From: Corynebacterium bouchesdurhonense
GTDB lineage: Bacteria; Actinomycetota; Actinomycetes; Mycobacteriales; Mycobacteriaceae
DNA: 64,000 nucleotides
NCBI RefSeq assembly: GCF_900078305.2
Contig: NZ_LT546027.1
Span: forward strand, 124,001 to 188,000
Reading direction: 5' to 3'
Part shown: piece after piece, positions 56,994 to 64,000 of the stretch
How the letters are laid out: every line of letters begins with the position of its first letter
How positions within the stretch are numbered: the first letter of the stretch is position 1
The notes under the pieces: model-generated
Database searches by the model: none
What the model was told of the DNA's origin: nothing
The model's input: the letters and a program-made list of their open reading frames with translations, nothing else
Position numbers and translations under genes: made by a program

Positions 56994-57403
56994 GTGTGTC
57001 TGCCTTCCTGTCCACACTTACAACCATGAATGCTCATGGAAATGCCAGAACATTCCTACCGGGACAGAATAGTTCAAAGGCCAAACCCCGTCCGCATTCT
57101 TCCGGCGGTGTGACCCACCCCTCTCCCCCGCTAGCCTCGCGCCCCCGGCCACTGGGCGCTTACCGGCGAGAACGGGGCCGCGCTGCCGGTCCGCGCCGTG
57201 GCTGCATCTGCGAGCGCCGCCCCGGGGGCGCGAGGCTACACCGAAAGTTGGCCCCCGTTCGGGGCACGGCAAAAGGTGTACCGCCCGCGACGCGCCACAG
57301 CCACGCCGTTTCCCGCTGCGCCCCGGTACCTCTCTATTCTTTAATGCATCACCGCGGACCCGCCAGTGCCGGGCCGCACCTTATTAATAAGGAGACAACT
57401 GCC
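56994..57403. other. 410-nt divergent promoter region ctaC / ltsA
   Basis: No gene seen. Contains a perfect 17-bp inverted repeat (57132-57148 and 57222-57238) and nested GAACGGGGCC / GGCCCCCGTTC partial complements. The ltsA ribosome site AAGGAG lies at 57389-57394. Confidence 0.5.
57132..57238. repeat. 17-bp inverted repeat in the ctaC-ltsA intergenic region
   Basis: TAGCCTCGCGCCCCCGG (57132-57148) and its exact reverse complement (57222-57238), 73 nt apart. The loop contains further GC-rich complementarity. May form a structured leader for ltsA or ctaC, or be a small mobile repeat. Confidence 0.8.
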
Positions 57404-59326
57404 ATGTGTGGCCTTCTCGCAATGCTCGCTTCCCGCGGCGATGCCGACACGTACGTCGACGCGGCGGAGCGCGCGCTCCCCTGCATGTACCACCGCGGCC
57501 CAGACGCGGCGGGGACTTGGAACGACGATGACGCCGTCTTCGGCTTCAACCGGCTCGCCATCATCGACATCGAGCACTCTCACCAGCCGCTTCGCTGGGG
57601 CCCGGCCGACAACCCGGAGCGATACGCACTGACCTTCAACGGCGAGATCTACAACTATGTCGAGCTGCGCGAGGAGCTGGCCGCCGCGGGCTACGCTTTC
57701 AACACCTCGGGCGACGGCGAACCCATCGTGGTGGGCTTCCACCACTGGGGCGAGCAGGTGGTGGAGCACCTGCGCGGCATGTTCGCCTTTGTCATTTGGG
57801 ACACCGAGACCCGCACCATGTTCGCGGCGCGCGATCAGTTCGGCATCAAGCCGCTGTACTACGCCACCACCGCCGCCGGCACAGTCTTCGCCTCCGAGAA
57901 GAAGTCCATCTTGGAGATGGCGGACGCAATCGGTCTCGGCCTTGAGCTTGACCGCCGCGCCATCGAGCACTACGTGGACCTGCAGTACGTCCCGGAGCCG
58001 GAGAGCCTGCACGCCGAGATTCGCCGCGTGGAGTCGGGCTGCACCGTCACCCTGGAGCCAGGCGGCAAGGTGGTATCCAAGCGCTACTTCCAACCCTCGT
58101 TTACGCCCACCCCAGTAGTGAAGGGTAAGGAGCAGGATCTCTACGACCGGATTGCCCGGGCGTTGGAGGATTCCGTCGAAAAGCATATGCGCGCTGACGT
58201 GACCGTCGGATCATTCCTCTCCGGCGGCATCGATTCCACCGCGATCGCCGCGTTGGCGAAGCGGCACAACCCGAATCTGCTCACCTTCACCACTGGTTTC
58301 GAGCGGGAGGGCTACTCGGAGGTGGACGTGGCGGCCGAGTCCGCGGCTGCGATCGGGGTGGAGCACATTGTGAAGATCGTCTCCCCCGAGGAGTACGCGG
58401 GGGCGATCCCGAAAATCATGTGGTACCTGGACGATCCGGTGGCGGATCCCTCCCTCGTGCCGCTGTACTTCGTGGCCCAGGAGGCACGCAAGCACGTCAA
58501 GGTGGTGCTCTCCGGCGAGGGCGCGGACGAGCTGTTCGGCGGCTACACCATTTACAAGGAGCCGCTCTCGCTCGCCCCGTTTGAGAAGCTGCCCACGCCG
58601 CTCTCCCGCGGTCTGAACCGCCTGAGCAAGGTGCTGCCCGACGGCGTGAAGGGCAAAAGCCTGCTCGAGCGCGGCACGACCCCGATCGAGGACCGCTACT
58701 ACGGCAACGCCCGCTCGTTCAATTTCGCGCAGCTGCAGCGCGTGCTGCCGTGGGCCAAGCCGGAGTGGGACCACCGCGAGGTCACGGCCCCCATCTACGC
58801 CGCCTCCACCGCGATGGACCCGGTGGCGCGGATGCAGAACCTTGACCTGTTCACCTGGATGCGCGGCGACATCCTGGTGAAGGCCGACAAGATGAACATG
58901 GCCAACTCCCTCGAGCTGCGCGTGCCGTTTTTGGACAAGGAGGTCTTCGAGGTGGCGCAAACCATCCCGTACGACCAGAAGATCTCGCACGGCACCACCA
59001 AGTACGCGCTGCGCAAAGCGATGGAGCAGATCGTCCCGCCGCACGTGCTGCACCGCAAGAAGCTCGGGTTTCCCGTACCCATGCGCCACTGGCTGGCCGG
59101 CGAGGAGCTCTACGGCTGGGCGCAGGACACCATCCGCGAGTCTCAGACCGAGGACATCATTGCCAAGGACCAGGTGCTGGAGATGCTCAAGGAGCACCGC
59201 GACGGCGTGAGCGACCACTCCCGCCGCCTGTGGACGGTGCTGGCGTTCATGGTGTGGCACGGCATCTTCGTGGAGCACCGCATCGACCCGCAGATCGAGC
59301 GCAAGGATTACCCGGTCAAGCTGTAG
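57404..59326 (+). CDS. ltsA: Glutamine-dependent amidotransferase LtsA (asparagine-synthase family; DAP amidation)
   Basis: 640-aa class II glutamine amidotransferase fused to an asparagine-synthetase-like ATP-pyrophosphatase. Cys-2 nucleophile in MCGLLAMLASRG, glutamine-site CMYHRGPDAAGTW and FNGEIYNYVELREELAAAGY; PP-loop VGSFLSGGIDSTAIAALAKR; later SGEGADELFGGYTIYKEPLS and KADKMNMANSLELRVPFLDK. In C. glutamicum the homologue LtsA amidates meso-DAP in peptidoglycan and its loss gives lysozyme and temperature sensitivity. ATG 57404 with AGGAG 9 nt upstream. It points away from ctaC. Confidence 0.92.
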   Translation: MCGLLAMLASRGDADTYVDAAERALPCMYHRGPDAAGTWNDDDAVFGFNRLAIIDIEHSHQPLRWGPADNPERYALTFNGEIYNYVELREELAAAGYAFNTSGDGEPIVVGFHHWGEQVVEHLRGMFAFVIWDTETRTMFAARDQFGIKPLYYATTAAGTVFASEKKSILEMADAIGLGLELDRRAIEHYVDLQYVPEPESLHAEIRRVESGCTVTLEPGGKVVSKRYFQPSFTPTPVVKGKEQDLYDRIARALEDSVEKHMRADVTVGSFLSGGIDSTAIAALAKRHNPNLLTFTTGFEREGYSEVDVAAESAAAIGVEHIVKIVSPEEYAGAIPKIMWYLDDPVADPSLVPLYFVAQEARKHVKVVLSGEGADELFGGYTIYKEPLSLAPFEKLPTPLSRGLNRLSKVLPDGVKGKSLLERGTTPIEDRYYGNARSFNFAQLQRVLPWAKPEWDHREVTAPIYAASTAMDPVARMQNLDLFTWMRGDILVKADKMNMANSLELRVPFLDKEVFEVAQTIPYDQKISHGTTKYALRKAMEQIVPPHVLHRKKLGFPVPMRHWLAGEELYGWAQDTIRESQTEDIIAKDQVLEMLKEHRDGVSDHSRRLWTVLAFMVWHGIFVEHRIDPQIERKDYPVKL

Positions 59327-59370
59327 GACCCTCAGACCCCGACCCCCGCGCCGGCTTGGCCGCGAAACGC

Positions 59371-59399
59371 AAAACCCGCGGCCAAAGGGTGGCTGCGGG
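59371..59399 (-). terminator. Terminator between ltsA and the IscA-type gene
   Basis: CCCGCGGCCA-AAGGG-TGGCTGCGGG hairpin; the T-run (TTTTG) lies on the minus-strand side, so it ends the minus-strand Fe-S gene and may also stop ltsA. Confidence 0.75.
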
Positions 59400-59440
59400 C
59401 TGAGTACGGCTTCAAGTAGCCGTCGAAAAGCGAAATCGGC

Positions 59441-59785
59441 TTAGTTGAAGGAGTCGCCGCAGGCGCAGGAGCTGCCGGCGTTGGGGTTGTCGATGGTGAA
59501 GCCCTGCTGCTCGATCGTGTCGGCGAAGTCGATGGTGGCGCCGGCGAGGTACGGCACGCTCATCTTGTCCACCACGAGGCGCACACCGCCGACCTCGTCG
59601 GCCTTGTCGCCGTCCAAGTCGCGGTCATCGAAGTAGAGCTGGTAGCGCAGGCCGGCGCAGCCGCCGGGCTGGACCGCGATGCGCAGCGACAGGTCGTTGC
59701 GGCCCTCCTGGTCGAGCAGCGCCTTCGCCTTCGCGGCGGCGGCGTCGGTGAGGATCACACCGGTAGCGGACGTGGGTGCGGACAT
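59441..59785 (-). CDS. erpA: Iron-sulfur cluster assembly A-type carrier (IscA/ErpA/HesB)
   Basis: 114-aa A-type carrier protein inserting Fe-S clusters into targets. The three cluster cysteines are in IAVQPGGCAGLRYQLYFDDR and NPNAGSSCACGDSF (CxC). VGGVRLVVDKMSVPYLAGAT and IDFADTIEQQGFTIDNP complete the HesB fold. Called erpA by usual actinobacterial naming; IscA-type cannot be excluded. Likely client enzymes nearby include the Rieske subunit. A copy of the recurrent 11-mer follows its stop (59421-59431). Confidence 0.9.
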   Translation of the reverse strand: MSAPTSATGVILTDAAAAKAKALLDQEGRNDLSLRIAVQPGGCAGLRYQLYFDDRDLDGDKADEVGGVRLVVDKMSVPYLAGATIDFADTIEQQGFTIDNPNAGSSCACGDSFN

Positions 59786-59973
59786 GTTGCTTCTCCTTAC
59801 TCAGTTCCGGAGCCAAGGGTATCTCCGGGGATCGGCCCGGAAGTTCGGCCCCAGCGTACTCGAACTAGACCGTGCAACACGAGCGCGGTCCGGTGTATTC
59901 CCAAACCAGTTCCCGGCACCGGTTCCCCGCGGTGGTGGCCACCGTGTGGGGGCCGCATTGTAGCCTTGGGGGC

Positions 59974-60690
59974 GTGAAACTTCCCTGGCAAAAATCCGAG
60001 CAAGCAACCGGCGGCTCAACCAAGCTGGAGTTGCCCGAGAGCGAGCAGCATGCCGACGGCGCCGCCGCGGCCCCCGAGGAGGCGAAGCTGCCCAAGGGCT
60101 ACACGCCGCCGAAGGGGCGCCCCACGCCCAAGCGCCACGACCAGGAGGTCAAGCGCGGCGTAGTCCGAGATCCGGACGCGCTCACACCGGCGCAGCAGCA
60201 GCAGCGCAACAAAGAGCTGAAGAAGTCCATGACGAAAGAGGAGTGGAAGGCGTACAAGAAGGAGCAGCGCGAGCAAAACCGCGCCGCCAACCGCGAGATG
60301 CAGGCGCGCATCGACGCGGGCGACGAGCGCTACCTCCTGGACCGGGACCGCGGGCCGGTGCGCCGGTACGTGCGCGACTGGGTGGACTCGCGCCGCTTCC
60401 TCAACAACTACGTCATGCCGATGGCGCTGGTGCTCCTGGTCATCCTGATCATCGGCACCTGGCTACCGCAGGTGGCGTCCGTGCTCTCCATGATCACCCT
60501 CGTGTTCATGCTGGCGATCCTGGTGGAGGCCGTGATCATTGGTCGGCGCGCCAACGCCGCGGTGCGGGCCAAATTCCCGGACACCACGGAAACCGGCTTC
60601 GGCCTGGGCACCTACGCGTTCTCCCGCGCCTCCCAGCCGCGCAGCTGGCGCTCCCCGAAGCCGCAGGTCGCGCTCGGCCAGAAGGTGTAG
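59974..60690 (+). CDS. DUF3043 family membrane protein
   Basis: 238-aa actinobacterial protein. A charged, Lys/Glu-rich N-terminal half (PKGYTPPKGRPTPKRHDQEV, then KELKKSMTKEEWKAYKKEQR) precedes RDRGPVRRYVRDWVDSRRFL and two membrane segments (VMPMALVLLVILIIGTWLPQ and SMITLVFMLAILVEAVIIGR), ending in a basic tail. This is the DUF3043 layout. GTG 59974. It lies 9 nt upstream of cobT and is divergent from the Fe-S gene. Function unknown. Confidence 0.88.
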   Translation: MKLPWQKSEQATGGSTKLELPESEQHADGAAAAPEEAKLPKGYTPPKGRPTPKRHDQEVKRGVVRDPDALTPAQQQQRNKELKKSMTKEEWKAYKKEQREQNRAANREMQARIDAGDERYLLDRDRGPVRRYVRDWVDSRRFLNNYVMPMALVLLVILIIGTWLPQVASVLSMITLVFMLAILVEAVIIGRRANAAVRAKFPDTTETGFGLGTYAFSRASQPRSWRSPKPQVALGQKV

Positions 60691-60699
60691 GGCGCACGC

Positions 60700-61677
60700 G
60701 TGGCCATCCAGTTTCCGCAGGTTGATGCGCCGGACGAGGCACGGCAGCGCGACCTTGCCCGCAGGCTCGACGCCTCCGTGCCGGGCCGCGCGCTGGGGCG
60801 CCTCGGCGCGATAGGCGCGTGGGTGGCTGGCGCGCAGGGCGCCGACCTCCCCCACCCCTTTACCCGCGCCCGCGCCGTGGTGGTGGCGGGCAACCACGGC
60901 ATTGCCGAGCGCGGCATCTCCGCGTGGCAGCCGGACGCGGCGCGGGCCCAAGCCGCGGACATCGCCGCCGGCGGGGGCCCGGTAAACGCGGCCGCGCGCA
61001 TGGCGGGCGCCGGGGTGCGCCTGGTGGAGGACTTCTTGGACCAGCCCACCGGCGCAATCGACGTCGAGGCGGCGATGAGCACCCAGGCATGCGCGGACGC
61101 GCTGCAGCTGGGTGTGGACCTCGCGGACGAGGAGGTCGACGCCGGCACCGACATCGTTCTGCCCGGGGACCTCGCGGTGGGGAACACCACCGTCGCCGCG
61201 GCGCTGTACGGCACGTTCACCCGCACGGAGCCGGTCTTGGCCGTGGGGCGCGGGTCCGGGATCAACGACGAGGTGTGGAAGGTGAAGGCGGCCGCGGTGC
61301 GCGACGCCATGTTCCGCGTCCGCGGGTGCCGGGACGACGAGGAGCGGGTGCTGGCGGAGATCGCGGGCCCGGACTTCGCGTGTCTGGTGGGCCTCATCGC
61401 GCAGTCGGCGGTGCGGCGCACCCCAGTGGTCGTCGACGGGGCGTACGTGGCCGTGGCCGCCTATGTGGCGGAGCGCCTCGCCCCGGGGACGAAGCGCTGG
61501 CTCATTGCCGGCCAGCTCACGCCCGAGCCGTCCCACCTGGGGTGCGTGCAGGCGCTGGGGCTCACGCCCGTCCTCGCCCTGGACATGACCGCGGGCCAGG
61601 CGGCGGGCTCGCTCGCCGCCCTCCCCACCATCAACCTCGCCGCCGAGTTGGCGGCGGAGGTGTTGGGAGGCGCGTAG
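60700..61677 (+). CDS. cobT: CobT-like nicotinate-nucleotide-dimethylbenzimidazole phosphoribosyltransferase, orphan and possibly non-catalytic
   Basis: 325-aa homologue of CobT, which makes alpha-ribazole phosphate for the cobalamin lower ligand. Recognisable: VVVAGNHGIAERGISAWQPD, GDLAVGNTTVAAALYGTFTR, VGRGSGINDEVW and TKRWLIAGQLTPEPSHLGCV followed by QALGLTPVLALDM. Where CobT normally reads MRLGEGTGA with the catalytic Glu, this protein has MTAGQAAGS, i.e. Gln in that place. Neither cobU nor cobS is adjacent, unlike in C. glutamicum as I recall it. The gene may be decaying or repurposed. GTG start; 9 nt after the DUF3043 gene. Confidence 0.85.
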   Translation: MAIQFPQVDAPDEARQRDLARRLDASVPGRALGRLGAIGAWVAGAQGADLPHPFTRARAVVVAGNHGIAERGISAWQPDAARAQAADIAAGGGPVNAAARMAGAGVRLVEDFLDQPTGAIDVEAAMSTQACADALQLGVDLADEEVDAGTDIVLPGDLAVGNTTVAAALYGTFTRTEPVLAVGRGSGINDEVWKVKAAAVRDAMFRVRGCRDDEERVLAEIAGPDFACLVGLIAQSAVRRTPVVVDGAYVAVAAYVAERLAPGTKRWLIAGQLTPEPSHLGCVQALGLTPVLALDMTAGQAAGSLAALPTINLAAELAAEVLGGA

Positions 61678-61706
61678 GGAAGGGAGCGTCGATAAGCGAA
61701 AGCCCC

Positions 61707-62831
61707 CTACACCAGGCGGTAGTTCCAACCGTGGGTGTCTGCGATGGTGCCGTTCTGGATGCCGCGCAGCTGCTCGCGCAGCTTCATGGTGATCTCGCCC
61801 GCCTCGTTGTTGTTCACGGTGAACTCGCCGTGCGGGGACTTGGCGCGGCCGACGGGGGTGATTACGGCCGCGGTGCCGCAGGCGAAGGTCTCGGCGAAGC
61901 GGCCGGACTCGGAGCCGTCGCGCCACTCGCCGACGGTGACGCGGCGCTCCTCGGTCTTGTACCCCATGTCCTCAGCGAGCTCGAGGATGGACTTGCGGGT
62001 AATGCCTGGCAGGAGCGAGCCGCTGAGCGCGGGGGTAACCACGGTGTAGTCGTCGGGCTCGGTGCTGCCCTCGGCGCCGGTGTACTCGACAAACATGAGG
62101 TTCATCCCGCCCATCTCCTCGATGTACTTGCGCTCGATCGCGTCGAGCCACACCACCTGGTCGCAGCCCTCATTCTCGGCGTTGGCCTGGGCCGCGAGCG
62201 AGCCCGCGTAGTTGCCGGCGAACTTGGCGTCGCCCGTGCCGCCCGGCGCGGCACGCACGAAGTCCTCGGAGATCCAGACGCTAACCGGCTTCACGCCACC
62301 CTTGAAGTAGGCGCCGGCCGGGGAGGCGATGACGTAGTAGGTGTAGCTAGAGGAGGGCTTCACGCCCAGGGTCTCCTCGGTGCCGATCATGAAGGGGCGT
62401 AGGTAGAGCGCGTCCTCGCCGCCAGCCTCCGGCACCCACGCCTCGTCGGCGGCGACGAGCTGGCGCAGGGACTCGATGAACAGCTCCTCGGGCAGCTGCG
62501 GCATGGCCAGGCGGTCCGCGGAGTGCTGCATGCGCGCCGCGTTCTGGTCTGGACGGAAGGTGACAATGCTGCCGTCCTCGTGGCGGTACGCCTTCAGGCC
62601 TTCGAAAATGGCCTGGCCGTAGTGAAAGACGTTGGTGGCTGGGCTCAGCTCCACGGGGCCGAAGGGGCGCACCTGGGCGTTGTGCCAGCCCTTGTCGGCG
62701 GTCCAGTCGATGGAGACCATGTGGTCGGTGAAGGCCTTGCCGAAGCCGGGCTCGGCGAGGATCTCCGCGCGCTGGGCGTCGGTGGCGGGGTGCTCGTTCT
62801 TGGTCACTGCGAATTCTAGGCGTTGCTCCAT
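61707..62831 (-). CDS. ilvE: Branched-chain amino acid aminotransferase
   Basis: PLP-dependent class IV aminotransferase of valine, leucine and isoleucine metabolism. 374 aa; [60 protein letters not shown], catalytic Lys in [20 protein letters not shown], and [23 protein letters not shown] 62831 gives the corynebacterial-type start [18 protein letters not shown]. Its stop is followed directly by GGGGGC and a copy of the recurrent 11-mer (61687-61697). It is divergent from pepA with 97 bp between starts. Confidence 0.96.
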   Translation of the reverse strand: MEQRLEFAVTKNEHPATDAQRAEILAEPGFGKAFTDHMVSIDWTADKGWHNAQVRPFGPVELSPATNVFHYGQAIFEGLKAYRHEDGSIVTFRPDQNAARMQHSADRLAMPQLPEELFIESLRQLVAADEAWVPEAGGEDALYLRPFMIGTEETLGVKPSSSYTYYVIASPAGAYFKGGVKPVSVWISEDFVRAAPGGTGDAKFAGNYAGSLAAQANAENEGCDQVVWLDAIERKYIEEMGGMNLMFVEYTGAEGSTEPDDYTVVTPALSGSLLPGITRKSILELAEDMGYKTEERRVTVGEWRDGSESGRFAETFACGTAAVITPVGRAKSPHGEFTVNNNEAGEITMKLREQLRGIQNGTIADTHGWNYRLV

Positions 62832-62885
62832 GGGCGCTACCCTACTCCGGCACCGGTACGCTCTAGCGATACCGATTCGTAACAC

Positions 62886-62915
62886 GACCCGAGAAGACCC
62901 GAGAAGACCCGAGAA
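62886..62915. repeat. 10-nt tandem repeat in the pepA leader
   Basis: GACCCGAGAA three times in a row, ending right before GAAAGG, the pepA ribosome site, 14 nt from the ATG. Copy-number change would move promoter spacing, not the frame. Confidence 0.85.
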
Positions 62916-62928
62916 GAAAGGTGCGTTC

Positions 62929-64000
62929 ATGGCATTCGACATTTCGCTCCCCGCCCGCGGAACCGTCCCCGAGGTCCGCTTCTCCCCCACCGCCCCGTCC
63001 GGCGCCGCGCGCATCGTGCCGGTGGCGAAGGGTGAGGACGGCCTCGAGCTGCCGGTGACCGCGTTCGCGGCCCCCGGCCTGTTCGATGCGCTGGTTGCGC
63101 TCGGTGCGACCGGTAGCGCGTCCGAGACGGTGCGTTTGCTTGTCGACGACACCCTGTACATCGCCACCGGCCTCGGCGCCGCAGATGCGGTGGACGATGA
63201 CGCGGTGCGCCGCGCATACGGCTCCGCTGCCCGCACCCTGGCCGGCCTGAAGGGCGAGACCGGCCAGACCGGCCAGACCGGCCAGACCGGCTCAGTGGAG
63301 GCGGCCGTGTCCTGCGAGTTCGGCGTCGGCCCAGTGGTGGAGGGCCTGATCCTGGGCGGCTACGCGTACGCGGGGCAGAAGTCCCGGGCGGGCCGCGACG
63401 AGGCTGGCGGGTCCGACGGAGCCGCCCGCGGCGTGACCGTCACGGTGGTGGGTTCCGAGGACCAGCGCGCCGCCTTTGAGCGCGCCGTGGTCATCGCTGA
63501 GAGCACAAACCTCGCCCGCGACTTGGTCAACACCCCAGCCAACCACCTCTACCCGGAGTCCTACGCCCGGGTAATGCGGGAGGTGGCGCAGCAGGCGAGC
63601 CTGGATGTGGAGGTGCTCGACGAGGCGCAGCTGGAGGCCGAGGGCTTCGGCGGCATCCTCGCCGTGGGCCGCGGCTCGGCGCGCCCGCCCCGCCTGGTGC
63701 ACCTGTCCTGGGACGGTGCCGCCGAGTCGGGCACCTCAGTGGCGCTGGTGGGCAAGGGCATCACCTTCGACACGGGCGGTATCTCGCTGAAGCCGGCCGC
63801 GAAAATGGAGGAGATGATCTCCGACATGGGCGGGTCCGCCGCCCAGCTCGCCGCCATCGTCGCCGCGGCGCGCCTGGCACTGCCGGTGCGGGTGGATGCG
63901 TGGCTGCCGCTGGCGGAGAACATGCCCTCCGGCACTGCCACCCGCCCGGGCGACGTGATCACCCACTACGGCGGGTTGACCAGCGAGATCATCAACACCG
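62929..64000 (+). CDS. pepA: Leucyl aminopeptidase (M17), truncated at the window end
   Basis: Dimetal aminopeptidase of the M17 family; N-terminal ~357 residues present, the catalytic C-domain continues past 64000. The N-domain is poorly conserved as usual; then [20 protein letters not shown], the start of the catalytic domain [20 protein letters not shown], and the metal-binding loop [20 protein letters not shown] with Lys and Asp. An in-frame 9-nt repeat (63262-63288) gives [13 protein letters not shown] in a linker. ATG 62929 follows a tandem repeat leader (62886-62915). Confidence 0.94.
   Translation, partial: MAFDISLPARGTVPEVRFSPTAPSGAARIVPVAKGEDGLELPVTAFAAPGLFDALVALGATGSASETVRLLVDDTLYIATGLGAADAVDDDAVRRAYGSAARTLAGLKGETGQTGQTGQTGSVEAAVSCEFGVGPVVEGLILGGYAYAGQKSRAGRDEAGGSDGAARGVTVTVVGSEDQRAAFERAVVIAESTNLARDLVNTPANHLYPESYARVMREVAQQASLDVEVLDEAQLEAEGFGGILAVGRGSARPPRLVHLSWDGAAESGTSVALVGKGITFDTGGISLKPAAKMEEMISDMGGSAAQLAAIVAAARLALPVRVDAWLPLAENMPSGTATRPGDVITHYGGLTSEIINT
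63262..63288. repeat. 9-nt tandem repeat inside pepA
   Basis: GGCCAGACC three times in frame, encoding repeated GQT/TGQ in the non-catalytic N-domain. A neighbouring GAGACC just before and GGCTC after are partial copies. Confidence 0.8.

Overview
The window is a piece of a high-G+C actinobacterial chromosome, almost certainly from the genus Corynebacterium. Evidence: a complete division and cell-wall (dcw) cluster without ftsA but with sepF and wag31; a meso-DAP-type MurE with an LtsA-type amidotransferase; a bcc-aa3 respiratory supercomplex (QcrCAB, CtaCEF) including the actinobacterial CtaF subunit; PimB', PknL with a Rv2175c-like partner, and class II DAHP synthase. Gene order follows the dnaE-lspA-ileS-wag31-dcw-idsA-pknL-aroG-glk-pimB'-nlpC-qcr/cta-ltsA-ilvE-pepA stretch of Corynebacterium as I recall it. 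I see no rRNA, tRNA, CRISPR, insertion sequence or prophage; this is core chromosome with small repeat elements.

Layout. 1-6.8 kb (minus): start of dnaE, a MacB-like efflux operon (adaptor, ATPase, permease), RluD-type pseudouridine synthase and lspA. 6.8-14.7 kb: lipoprotein, ABC-F ATPase, MTB12-like lipoprotein, asparaginase, dinB, metallophosphoesterase and a DUF222/HNH endonuclease with an SOS-like box and palindromic repeats upstream. 14.7-18.1 kb: ileS behind an isoleucine T-box. 18.1-37.8 kb (minus, so transcribed right to left): mraZ, rsmH-ftsL, ftsI, murE, murF, mraY, murD, ftsW, murG, murC, ftsQ, ftsZ, pgeF, yggS-type PLP protein, sepF, yggT-type protein, wag31. 38-44 kb: DUF3040 and HEPN proteins, GNAT, idsA, Rv2175c-like protein, pknL, aroG. 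44-50 kb: exoribonuclease, small membrane protein, PlsC, ROK glucokinase, pimB', and two NlpC/P60 hydrolases, one behind a c-di-AMP (ydaO-type) riboswitch. 50.6-57 kb: qcrB-qcrA-qcrC, ctaE, ctaF, ctaC. 57.4-64 kb: ltsA, an IscA/ErpA-type protein, DUF3043 protein, an orphan cobT, ilvE and the start of pepA.

How the genes fit together: most of the window serves envelope growth and division, from precursor synthesis (Mur enzymes, MraY) through the divisome (FtsZ, SepF, FtsQ, FtsW, FtsI, FtsL) and polar growth (Wag31) to remodelling (NlpC/P60 proteins), PIM glycolipids (PimB', PlsC) and DAP amidation (LtsA).

The two most unusual signals are (i) a perfect 70-bp inverted repeat with a 29-nt spacer at the rsmH/ftsL junction. 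It is an inverted copy of the start of ftsL, and it removes the rsmH stop and fuses both genes into one 602-codon frame. (ii) A degenerate 11-mer, GCTTNYCGACG, occurs at least 30 times in 64 kb on both strands, in genes and just behind stop codons, in a way that looks like selection on DNA rather than protein.
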